Assembly: GCA_039545275.1 (NCBI GenBank)
Contig: BCHS01000002.1
Location: 1-64,000, forward strand
Direction: 5' to 3'
Source: Pseudomicrostroma phylloplanum
Taxonomy: Eukaryota; Basidiomycota; Exobasidiomycetes; Microstromatales
DNA length: 64,000 nt
Shown here: piece after piece, positions 33,930 through 44,524 of the stretch
Position numbering within the stretch: position 1 is the first letter of the stretch
Layout of the letters: every line of letters starts with the position of its first letter
Translations under genes and position numbers: made by a program
The notes under the pieces: model-generated
Told to the model about the DNA's origin: nothing
The model's input: the letters and a program-made list of their open reading frames with translations, nothing else
Database searches by the model: none

Positions 33930-35465
33930 ATGTCCTTCTCACGCTCTGCCCTCCGATCCTCCACCTCGGCCTTCCGATCCGCCGTCGCTGCCCAGCACGT
34001 CGTAGAGAAGCAGGCCGTACGATCCATCGCCCTCGCTGCCTCCCAGAGGACCGCTACCATTGCCGCACCCGCTCTCCGGGCCGCTGCCTCCGCTCCTCTC
34101 CAGCAGAAGAGGGGTGTCAAGACCATCGACTTTGCCGGCACCAAGGAGAAGGTGAGCGAAGGGAGAGGAGTGCCAAAGGGCGTACATCTAATACTGACGC
34201 AGCACATCTGTGCACCCCTTGCGTCTGCATCTCCTTCCTCCCCTTCCCTGCATAGGTGTACGAGCGAGCTGACTGGCCTCTGGAGAAGGTGAGTTGAAGA
34301 CGCAACGATGTAGAAAGCCGACCGAGAACAGAAGCTGATCGCAGACTCTTGGCTCTTCACGTTATCCCTGTCTCTACCTACTAGCTCCACGACTACTTCA
34401 AGGACGACACCTTCGCCCTCCTCGGCTACGGTTCCCAGGGACACGGTCAGGGACTCAACCTCCGTGACAACGGCCTCAACGTCATCGTTGGTGTGCGAAA
34501 GGGAGGTGTCTCATGGAAGGAGGCCCTCGAAGATGGTTGGGTTGAGGGCAAGAACCTCTTCCCCATCGAGGAGGCTGCCACCAAGGGTACCATCCTCATG
34601 AACCTCCTCTCCGACGCTGCCCAGTCCGAGACCTGGCCCGAGCTCAAGAAGTACGTCACCAAGGGAAAGACCCTGTACTTCTCTCACGGTTTCTCCATCG
34701 TCTACAAGGACCAGACCGGTGTCATCCCCCCCTCCGACGTCGATGTCATCCTCGCCGCTCCCAAGGGATCCGGCAGGACCGTCCGATCCCTCTTCGTTGA
34801 GGGCCGTGGTATCAACTCTTCCGTAGCCGTCCACCAGGACGTCACCGGCAAGGCCCTCGAGCGAGCCACCGCCATGGGTATTGCCATCGGTTCGGGATAC
34901 CTCTACGAGACCACCTTTGAGAAGGAGGTGTACTCTGACCTCTACGGTGAGCGAGGATGCCTCATGGGAGGTATTCAGGGAATGTTCAAGGCCCAGTACG
35001 AGGTCCTGCGAGAGAACGGACACTCCCCATCGGAGGCCTTCAACGAGACCTGCGAGGAGGCTCTGATGTCTCTGTACCCCCTCGTTGGTGAGAAGGGTAT
35101 GGACTACATGTACAACGCCTGCTCCCTCACTGCCCGACGAGGAGCCCTGGACTGGGCTCCCAAGTTCGAGGCTGCCAACAAGCCCGTCTTCCAGGAGCTG
35201 TACGCCCGCGTCAAGGACGGAAGCGAGACCAGGCGTACCCTCGAGTTCGCTGGCCGACCCACCTACCGTGAGGACTACCAGAAGGAGACAGATGCCGTCA
35301 GCGCCCAGGAGGTGAGTACATTAGAGTCGAGATGCGGCGATGGTCGAGTGAGGCTGTAGCATTTGTTGAGCTGTTGTATTGACCATGCCTCTGGCACACC
35401 CCTCTTACGCACTACAGATGTGGGTCTGCGGAAAGGCCGTCCGAGCCCTGCGACCCGGCAAGTAA
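33930..35465 (+). CDS. ILV5: Ketol-acid reductoisomerase, mitochondrial
   Basis: Four exons (33930-34151, 34256-34288, 34385-35311, 35418-35465) give 409 aa. It performs the second common step of valine and isoleucine synthesis (and supplies leucine), rearranging and reducing acetolactate with NADPH and Mg2+. The first 60 or so residues are Ser/Arg/Ala-rich without acids, as for a mitochondrial presequence. The NADPH site is ALLGYGSQGHGQGLNLRD. The Mg-binding region includes LYGERGCLMGG and the segment ETCEEALMSLYPLV. Exon 2 is a 33-nt microexon (VYERADWPLEK), and the last exon encodes only 15 residues and stop. Very strong C-ending codon bias points to high expression. Confidence 0.97.
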
Positions 35466-35774
35466 ACGCGTTCCCCCCACTCGCGTCCGACTTTGCCCTT
35501 GGTACGACCGTCATTACAGCTTGCATAGCCGTCCACTGCCACCCAGCGCTATTTGAATGTAAAGCTACGTTAACGACATGACCGATCGAAGCGCAATGTA
35601 GCCCTGTTTGCTCTTACAATTGACGGACGTGCCTGGCGGGTCCAGATGGCTCATCAGCCGCCGTGCCCTGAATGACGACCTGACCCCGCCTTTCCTGATC
35701 GTCTCGGAGGATAACCAGTACAGCTTTCTCCCCAGCTATCCTTCTCAATCTCGTTATACTCACGTTCCCTTGTG
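35466..35774. other. Short tandem-orientation intergenic region
   Basis: 309 bp between ILV5 stop and the GH47 start, both on plus. It should hold the ILV5 terminator and the GH47 promoter. No distinct site recognised. Confidence 0.5.
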
Positions 35775-37839
35775 ATGCCATCGTTAGCGCGCATACGCCA
35801 TCGTGCGATGCGAAAAGTCTTATGGACTCTCCTCCCGGCCAGCTGCCTCTTCTCCTTCGTCCTCTATATTGCTATTCGCAGATCTTCCGATCGCTGCTCT
35901 CCCTACCAGCGCGAGGTCCCCGCCCCCGTCCAATGGGACGCTAGCGACATAGCCGCGTTCAGGTCGGGGACCGGGTCAGAGCGCGCTGCTGATGGTCCGG
36001 GCAGTGATGTGCTCAAGATGCAAGCCGTGAAGTCTGCCTTTCTGACCAATTATGGCAACTACTCGCAGTATGCCTGGGGATGCAACATCCTCGAACCTCT
36101 GTCCCTCTCGGGCTCCAGCAATCAAGGCAGGATAGGCGCCTTCGGGGCGACGATCATCGATTCGCTCACGACGATGATCGTCATGGACATCCACGTGGAA
36201 GAGGAGCACAGCCACTACTTCGCCCAGGCTCTTAACTTCACTCAGCACCTCGACTTCACCCGCACAAAGGGTGGTGACAGGTGCACAGGCTGTATCTCCG
36301 TCTTCGAGGCTACCATCAGGTACATCGGCTCCCTCCTGTCGACGTGGGAGCTACTGGGCACGCCGCCCAAGCATCAATGGCTGGTGACACAGGCGGAGAG
36401 TCTCGCCCAATCCCTCTTGCCCGGATTTGTGTATGCGATACCGTACAATTATGTGAACATCAACAAGGGCCAGCCTCGAAATACTTTTGAATCTGGCAGC
36501 CTGGCGGCAGCGGGAACCTTGTTGCTCGAGTGGTCTCGTTTGTCGACTCATACCGGTAATCGGACATACGTCGACAAGGTCCGGGCTACACAGAGTGCAC
36601 TGATGCAGGCGGGAGATGTCCTTCCGGGACTCGTCGGTAGCAACGTCTATGCTGCCAGCGGCAAGATCAGCGGCAAAGAGGGTACACTCGTCACGTACGG
36701 GCCGGGTGGTGACAGCTACTACGAGGTGAGCAGGAAAGGGCGAGTGAGAGCGAGCTGTGTGAAGAGTCTGCCTTCACTGAAATGATCTTCATCGCAACGT
36801 CTTCAACTGCAGTACATTGCCAAAGCTTTGTTGCTGGGTGACGGCACTCTTGACAACAAAGCCTACGCGAGCGCCTTCAACAGTGCCTGGAAGTCGACCG
36901 AGGAACACCTCATTGTGAAAAGTGGAGGCAGCACAAAGAAGTGGGTACTTTGAGTAGCAGGACATGCACGAGCGTGTACGCTGGCTGATGCAAAAGACCT
37001 CCTGCAGCCTGGCCTTCCTCGCCGACTATACAGCTGCATCTGGTCCCATATATCGGCAGTCGCAATTGTCGTGCTTTGCGGGCTCGCTCTTTGCTCTCAT
37101 GGGTCGCCACCTGGCTGAACCCGCGATGACCACTGCGGGTCTAGAGCTGACCGAGTCCTGCGCCGAGACATTCCTCGCGACAGCCTCGGGTCTAGGTCCG
37201 CAGGAGTGGAGATATCGAGACCAACGCGGGCAGGGAAGTATCAAGAACCAGAAGGCATACGAAAGGAGTGGCTTCGAAGCGACATCGCGGGGGTACTACC
37301 ATGGTCCCGAGGTCATCGAGTCCATCTTCTATGCCTGGCGCATCACCGGGGATCAGATGTGGCGGGATATAGCCTGGACCATCTTCCGATCTCTCTCCGA
37401 GGTACTGGAGACAGGGTCCGGGTGGGCATCCCTGTCCGACGTCAATGCAAGACCTTCCGGCGAGGGGCAAGGCAGATGGGCCGCAGCGTGGGAGAACGAG
37501 CAGGGCAGCTTCCTCTACGCTGAAGTCTTCAAGTACCTCTACCTCACATTCACCGCTCCTACTTACTATTCGCTCGATGAATGGGTCTTCAATACCGAGG
37601 CTCACCCTCTGAGGCGACACGACGCCGGCCAGCCAAAGATTCAGGCAGACTCAAAGGCAGGACCATTGTAAGTCGTCGGGCAACTATTCCCAGTAACCAC
37701 AGACGCTGACGATGGCTCGTGCATGGACTCCCTGTTCCTCTACAGTCCGTACAGCCCTCTTGTCAGCCGCGAGCCGTCGCAGACACATCCCGGTTCTCGC
37801 ACTCAATCTGCCGCTCCTCCGATGCCAGTAGGCTACTGA
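35775..37839 (+). CDS. GH47 class I alpha-1,2-mannosidase, type II membrane protein
   Basis: Four exons (35775-36725, 36813-36940, 37008-37667, 37746-37839) give 610 aa. A short basic cytosolic end is followed by one membrane anchor (VLWTLLPASCLFSFVLYIAI, about 15-34), placing the catalytic domain in the ER or Golgi lumen. GH47 landmarks include SVFEATIRYIGSLLS, YNYVNINKG, GSLAAAGTLLLEWSRLS, GGDSYYEYIAKALLLG (across intron 1), QLSCFAGSLFALMGR, GYYHGPEVIESIFYAWRITGD, and NTEAHPL whose Thr binds calcium in the family. These enzymes trim alpha-1,2-mannose from N-glycans. Sequons are present. Some signature positions (GATIIDSLTTMIVMD) match, though QLSCF differs slightly from the common HLxCF. 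The gene converges on SPT5 with 151 bp between stops. Confidence 0.92.
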
Positions 37840-37990
37840 TGGAGGAGCTTCTGACATGGTCTGCACCGGCCTTCACAACTCTATCATGGCCTGTCTTCCC
37901 GTATGTCACTCGGCTTTGTATTTGCTAAATATGATGATTTGCGTGGTCGCTAAACATTCTGCAAGCGCTAAGGCTTCTGAGCAACACGTT

Positions 37991-40900
37991 TTAGGCTCGC
38001 TTCGCCAAGGCACCAGGAGGTACCACGACCATCTCTTTGCTATCCAGTGTCACCATGAAGTCGTTGCCATCCACACTCATCACCTTTGCATTCTTGCCTC
38101 GATGCTCGCCCTTGGTGATCAGACATACTTCGCCACTTCCATTTGGTCGTTGTGGTGCAATGAACCTCATGGGCACATCCTGCAGCGTCTCGCCAGCATC
38201 CATTCGAATGGTGGCAGATTCGCCATTGGCAGAGGTAGAGACGACGGTGCCGACGCTCCGATCAAGTCGACCTCCTTCGAAAGACGCATTCGAGGCGCGG
38301 TCCTTGGCAATACGGACAAGGGTACGCGCAAGGGGCTTGTCAGCTCCTTCCAGTTGAGCGCTAGGGCGCGCTTCGCCAGCGCCATTGCCATGTCCTCCCC
38401 ATGGAGTAGGAGCGCTGAAGCCTCCTGGCGTAGCACCGTAGTGAGCGCCCGGTCCAGCTCCTGGAGTCGGAGCAGCCAAGGCACCGTTGCCTGCGGGCGT
38501 CGGAGCTCCCCACGCTCGTGCTCCAGGTCCAGCTTGATGAGCAGCGGGTGTTGGGGCGGCGTAAGGATTGCCTGCATACATGCCAGGAGTAGGTGCACCG
38601 GTGTAGGCCTGTCCGCTGCCGCCAGGGGTAGGCGCCGACCCATATGGAGTCGGTGCCGATCCTCCGTAGGGCGTGGGGGCAGAAGCGTATGGGTTATTGT
38701 CCCCATATCGGCGAGGAGGCGGCGGCGCGGCGTAGTGAGGCGTCTTTGACCCGTCGTTGCTGGCATACGGATTGGGAGTCTTTCCTCCATAGCCTCCATA
38801 GTGGGCGGGGGTCTTGCTGCCAGAGGGTGTAGGAGCGTCCATGGCTGCATAAGGGTTCGGCGTCTTCCCACCTCCGAATCCTCCATATGCAGGCGTCTTG
38901 CCGCCATCAAACGCACCGTACGCCGGAGTCCGACTGCCATCGCCGTACGCTGGAGTCTTGCTGCCGTCGTAAGGGTTGTGCGCAGGCGTCTTGCCACCCC
39001 CAGAAGCTCCGTAAGGGGTCGCAGCACCCATGCTGGCATAGGGGGTGGCGTAGGGATTGGCAGACCTCATTGGACCAGAGGCATAAGGATTGGCAGTCTG
39101 TGGTGCCCTGTCACCACCGAAGCCAGGTCCTGATCCTGCTCCCATCAATGGCTTGGCCTTTCCTGTCAGTGGATCCCTTTCGATGAGGGATTTGATGTCA
39201 ATGGTTAGAATCTTGGACATGGTGTGAAGTTCGACTCTGGCCATCATTCCATTTGTGTCCTTGATGATACCGCGATACGTCTTGTACGGTCCTTTGACAA
39301 TCGAGACGGTCTTGCCTTGCAGTGGGTCTCGTCCTGTCTTTCTCATACTTGATGCAGCTCCTCCTCCGCCGGTGAGCTGAGCAGCATCGAGTCCAGCCGT
39401 CAGCTGCGGGTTCTGCTTCGATAGATCAGTCGAGCCTTTAGAAGCCCCGTTGCTGATGAAAGCAGTGCTCTTCGGAGCCACGGGCACGAGCTGACGAGCT
39501 CGAGAGATGAAGACACCTCCGTTGTCCGCCACATCACGGTTGTGCATAAACACCAGAACGGACTGATAGATGTGGAGCACTTGCCCCTCTCTGTGCTCTC
39601 CTTCAACTTCTTTCATCTTGTCTCCGGCTCGGAACTCGCTGCCTTCATTGTCGAGAGCGACGGCTCGAACAGTGTCCCTCTTCATTGAGATCTGATGCGG
39701 ACGCACTGTCAGGACATTGCCCAGTTGGTCAAGTACTCTGAAGCTTTCTCTCTCAATCTTGAAGATGACTCCGGCCGTCTGAGCATCCAACTGGACCAGA
39801 TTGTGAAGCTCGTATCCCGCAATGTCGTTGACACCTGAACCGACCTCGGTCGCCTGACGAAGGTCCTTGGAGAAGACGGTGACTTCGGACATGGTCAGAT
39901 CGGAGAGGAACGTTGTGAAGTTGTCCTCGGTCTTGACTACCAAACCAGTCTCGTCGCGGTGCTTGCCGGTGGTGACCTTGACGTGGTCTCCAGGGCGGAA
40001 ACGTTTGCGCACAGAGGACGAGGAAACTTCGGCGGTCTGATTCACCAGGTTCATGTCAGCTTTGCTGAACAAGATGGTGACCACGTTGCCGTTGATCTTC
40101 TGCACGGTACCTTCGACTCCAGTGAGGTCTCCCTCAAAGACTTCCACTGCGTCGTCTCTCTCCAGAGTAGTGGTCGAGGACTCCTTTGCAGCGTCGGCGA
40201 GCATTTGAAGATCGACTGGATGCGCCGAATCCAACGAGAGTGCGCCGTTACCATCTTCATCCTTTTTCAACGCAGATGCGGCCGAGGCGTTTCCGGCAAA
40301 CTTGGTGATCTCGTCGAGCGACGGCTTGACGTCGTCGAGTGTCAAGTGGTCAATGCGAACATCGCGCTCACAGTACCCGTCCTTGAAAGTGTCCTTTTGG
40401 AACACCCACTCTCTGTCACCCCTTTTGACAGGCCTGTCAGCGCCTGGGTATACCTTGCGGACCTCTTCTGGGTTGAAGAATCGCTGCTGAGGGCGATGCA
40501 CTGAGCCTCCGAACGCTCTGCCAGCGGCAGCAGCGGTCTTCTTCCTCTTCTTGCCATTTCTGTCCACGAATGTCTCTGTAGTTTCCCTCGGTGTCATGTC
40601 GATACGCGGCACAAACTTGATGCCGACGTCTTCACCGTTTTCTGCCTGGTCGATGACCTGGGCAAGATCACCAGCATGCTTGCCGCGCTTAAGCCTGACC
40701 CACCCACCGATCTTGACGGTAGACTGCTGCTTGGTGATTTTGAGCAGATCGGCCATTTCTCCAATCGGGACCATGGTCAAGTTTTGCTCCGAGCGGGCGT
40801 AGCATCCGACGATGTCAAGACATGCTTCCAGGACGTCTCCAGCACTCCTAGCCTCGACGTAGATTCTTCCGGGGACCGAGTCTCTACAGAATGCGGATAT

Positions 40901-41679
40901 GAAGCCGAGAGAGCCTCCCAGAGCTTCCTGCTTGCGGAAGAGGGTCATGACGATGTCTCTCTCCCTCAGCAGCTTGCATTTGACAGACCAGAGCTTGGGA
41001 TCGTCCACGGAAGGCATGAGAAGTCGTTGGGGGACTTCGGCATAGTCGGACTGGGCTGCGTAGCGTGCCGAGCGGCGATAACGCTCGTTGAGCTCAGAAG
41101 CGAGCTGTTCTGCGCTCTTGTCTTCCTGTTCACGTCGCAGGCGGTCCAACCTCTGGTTGTCAGCGGCATCACGCCGGCGTGCTGACTCGGTTTCCTCGGC
41201 CAACTCTTGCTCGATGAAGCCGTCTGCGATTGGAGGAGGGGCAGCGCAGAGTGTCAGCGTTTACTTGACGAAGGTGATTCGCCTCAGCGTAGCTCTGCCT
41301 TCTACTCGCCTTCTTTCGCCAGCTCCTCTTCCTCCTCTTCCAGGTCCTCTTCATCCTCGTCGACTTCGGCCTCTACATCCAGGAAACGGTTGCCACCTCT
41401 GCGCTTCCTCCTCTTGCGTTGGCCACCATCTCTGCCTGTACTGTCGTCCTCCTCGTCTTCGTCCTCTTCGTCCTCCTCGTCTTCCTCCTCATCTTCCTCG
41501 TCCTCGTCCTCGTCAAAGTGTCTCCGAGCTCGAGGAGCAGCATCCTCGTCGTCTTCGTCGTCTTCATCATCGCTCCCAGTGCCTTGATTGGCTCGGGAAG
41601 GCCTTTGTTCATCGTCGTCTTCGTCGAAAGCCCTGGCCAGCGCTTCGGCGTCCCCATTCCGAGGCGCGGCAGCCGACAT
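37991..41679 (-). CDS. SPT5: Transcription elongation factor SPT5
   Basis: Two exons (41679-41310, 41223-37991) give 1200 aa. With SPT4 it forms DSIF, the clamp that keeps RNA polymerase II processive. The N-terminus is extremely acidic, then a basic KRRKRRGG patch and NRFLDVEAEVDEDEE. An NGN domain lies at about 199-285 (PKLWSVKCKLLRERDIVMTLFRK). Several KOW modules follow (for example GGWVRLKRGKHAGDLAQVID, FRPGDHVKVTTGKHRDETGLV, GKTVSIVKGPYKTYRGII). The C-terminal repeat region (about 830-1010) repeats GSKTPAYG, GGKTPNPY and APTPYG units, the sites that Cdk9/Bur1-type kinases phosphorylate in the family. A last KOW closes the protein. The only intron uses a GC donor (AAG/GCGAGT at 41310/41309), because no GT donor keeps frame. 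The start is the first Met with the acidic region. Confidence 0.95.
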
Positions 41680-42053
41680 GTTGACTTCTGGCTCAGGTGC
41701 AGCTCCGGTAGACAGGGACAGTGGATAGAGCTTTTGCTCGAGCCTGAGATGATCAGTCGTCTGCAAGGAGCGCTTTTGCAGGCGAGGTGGATGAGGTAGA
41801 TGAAGGATAAGTGCGGTATTGGTGGACGGAGGAGGCTCGTCTACTGGAGGACCACGGAGGTGTTGGATCCATCCTTCCCGGGCGGGCGGGCAGGCAGGCA
41901 GGCGGGCGGGGGTGACCGCGCGCAGTGCCCTCGGCCTTTTGCAAGCTTTCTTACGCTCACACCCACTTCTTCCGTCCTGGGCCGCTACCACCACCCCCAC
42001 TCCTTCCGCCTCCATTCCCCGTGCTACCCCTCCCCCTCCTCGCCACCTTGACC
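41680..42053. promoter_or_regulatory. Divergent promoter of SPT5 and TUF1
   Basis: 374 bp between the two start codons. It carries a GGCG/GGCA tandem tetranucleotide run (41879-41912) and CT-rich leader sequence before TUF1 (41980-42050). Shared-promoter role is inferred from orientation. Confidence 0.5.
41879..41912. repeat. GGCG/GGCA tetranucleotide microsatellite
   Basis: Consecutive GGGC/AGGC units run across this stretch. It is a GC-rich simple repeat in the SPT5-TUF1 promoter and may vary in length between strains. Confidence 0.75.
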
Positions 42054-43843
42054 ATGTCCCTACTGCGCTCTCAGCTCCCTCGGACTCTGTCCAGGCAGGC
42101 AGCCGCTGCTCCCATTGCCCAGCGCGCCGTAGCAGCCTCTGTACCAGGTGAGATTGCGGAGAGGCGGCAGCCATTGCAGTCCGTTTGACGTTTGATTGCG
42201 ACATGCTCCCGTACTGACTCGTGGACGTTGCCTCTCATATATCTTACCATTAGCAATCGCGCGCTCCTTCACCTCGAGGACACCAAAGACTCCGCGCCAG
42301 AATGTCTCTGCTCTGGCCGCCGCCCGTGTGCCAAAGCGTGAGTGGTGAAGAAGGAGCCCCTGGAGACGCCTTCCTGAATCTGCGGCCCACTGAACCTGTT
42401 CCCTCTGTCTTCTCTCACAGTCACCCGCTCCTACGCTGCGGAAGCTGGCAGCAAGTTCGTCCGAAGCAAGCCCCACATGAACATTGGTACCATTGGCCAC
42501 GTCGACCACGGAAAGACTACCCTCACTGCCGCCATCACCAAGGTCCTCGCCGAAGCAGGTTCGGGCAAGTTCGTAGACTACGCCTCCATCGACAAGGCGC
42601 CTGAGGAAAAGGCTCGAGGTATCACCATCTCCACTGCCCACGTCGAATACGAGACCGCCAACCGCCACTACGCCCACGTCGACTGTCCCGGCCACGCCGA
42701 TTACATCAGGAACATGATTACCGGTGCTGCGCAGATGGATGGAGCCATCATCGTCGTTTCCGCCACCGACGGTCAGATGCCGCAGACTAGGGAGCATCTG
42801 CTCCTGGCCTCGCAGGTTGGTGTCAAGAAGCTCGTCGTCTTTGTGAACAAGGTCGACCAGGTGGATGACCAGGAGATGCTGGAGTTGGTCGAGATGGAGA
42901 TGAGGGAGCTCCTGAGCACTTACGGCTTCGATGGAGACAACACCCCGATCATCTCCGGCTCTGCACTCGCTGCTCTGGAAGGCAAGAACCCGGAGATTGG
43001 AGCCGAGGCCGTCAAGAAGCTCATGGCCGCCACCGACGAGTGGCTGGAGCAACCTCCTCGAGACTTCGAGAAGCCCTTCCTGATGCCCGTCGAGGACGTC
43101 TTTTCCATTTCAGGACGAGGTACTGTCGTGACAGGACGAGTGGAGAGGGGTACCATCACCAAGGGATCCGAAATCGAGATTGTCGGAATGGGGACTTCGT
43201 TCAAGACTACCCTGACCGGTATCGAGATGTTCCACAAGGAGCTCGATCGCGGCGAGGCTGGAGACAACATGGGCGCCCTTTTGCGAGGTATCAAGCGAGA
43301 GCAGATCAGGAGAGGGCAGGTTCTGATCGCACCCGGTTCCGTGAAGCCAATCAAGAAGTTCCAGGCTCAATGCTACATCCTCACAAAGGAGGAGGGCGGC
43401 AGGTACACCCCCTTTGGCAACGGCTACTCTCCTCAGGCTTTCAGCAGGACTTCGGATGTGACAGTCTCTCTGACGTTCCCAGAGGGTACTCCCGATGCAG
43501 ATGAGAAGCTTGTCATGCCAGGGGACAATGTTGACCTGGTCGCTACGCTCGTCCACGACATTGCCCTCGAGATTGGTTCCCGCTTCACGCTGCGTGAGGG
43601 TGGAAAGACAGGTGAGTCCCCCCCACTAACAACCCCCCCGTCGTCACCCCCCCCCCCATTTCCCCCCCCCCTCTCTTCCCCCCCCCNNNNNNNNNNNNNN
43701 NNNNNNNNNNNNNNNNNNNNNNNNNNNNNNNNNNNNNNNNNNNNNNNNNNNNNNNNNNNNNNNNNNNNNNNNNNNNNNNNNNNNNNCCCCCCCCCCTGTC
43801 TCCTCTTTCAGTCGGCACTGGTATCGTGACCAAGCTCATGTAG
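42054..43843 (+). CDS. TUF1: Elongation factor Tu, mitochondrial
   Basis: Four exons (42054-42147, 42254-42337, 42421-43611, 43812-43843) give 466 aa. The first two exons encode an Arg/Ala/Ser-rich mitochondrial presequence. The GTPase domain has GHVDHGKTT (G1), RGITIS (G2), DCPGHAD (G3) and NKVD (G4). The middle and C-terminal beta domains include [13 protein letters not shown] and FTLREGGKT. The final exon adds [10 protein letters not shown]. It delivers aminoacyl-tRNA to the mitochondrial ribosome. The third intron (43612-43811) contains a 100-N assembly gap flanked by C runs; the donor GTGAGT and acceptor TTTCAG are both present, so the coding sequence is intact apart from the intron. Confidence 0.96.
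43687..43786. other. Assembly gap (100 N) in a poly-C tract
   Basis: Exactly 100 N, the usual placeholder for a gap of unknown length. C-rich sequence precedes it (several runs of 7-9 C from 43620) and a run of C follows (43787-43796). It lies wholly in the last TUF1 intron. Confidence 0.98.
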
Positions 43844-44524
43844 AGTACTGCCTCGAGTGACGATGACCATTTACGACTTCAAGAACCGCATCTCTCCCAT
43901 CCCTTGTATAACATCGACTCCAAAATCAGCATACATAGAGTTGCACAGCATCTGCGAATGGGGCCTGTCCACACTTCGCAAAGGGGACTGCACCTCTATT
44001 TCGCCCCTCGGCGCCAGGTAGGGCCCAGGGAGCATGTACTACACTTGCCTCGGATTACCAGACTCGAGTCGAATCCCACCACTTTCCCACCCGCACTACC
44101 CCGATTGGATGGTCTGCGTCAGTGTGAGACTCCTTGCCTTGCTGGTTCTGACCGAATACCCCGCTACCATCCCTCCTTTGCCGCGTCGTCCATCTCATAC
44201 CCCGTATCAAGGCCCATAAATCGGTGCTCATCAGCTTCCTACTGGTTGTAGCACCTTCATGCCGGGCCAATATCGAAAGCGCTCAGCCGCAATTGCCACT
44301 TACTTCACTTTATCAGCTCGCTCGTAACCATTTTCATGTCGATGAGGAGATGATCATTCTATCGGTGGCGACATACAGTGCTCTCGTTGAAGAAAAGAAT
44401 CAGACCAGGTGCATCGGAGAGGAGGATCGAGCTCGGGATACGAAGCTCGTGAGTATCAGTATGAACGGCTATGCCATTGTGTACGCTTCCGTTTCAATGA
44501 TACATGGATGGATACCACTGCAAG
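43844..44524. other. Convergent 3' region between TUF1 and K+ channel gene
   Basis: 681 bp between two stop codons. Frames on both strands are short or lack motifs. No RNA gene recognised. Confidence 0.5.

Noticed and set aside
41680..42204. Upstream in-frame extension of SPT5 to 42204
   Set aside because: The extension overlaps the TUF1 exon 1 region and promoter and reads as low-complexity Pro/Arg. The first good Met is at 41679.
44040..44095. Possible B-box (GAGTCGAATCCC)
   Set aside because: No A box at the right distance and no cloverleaf.
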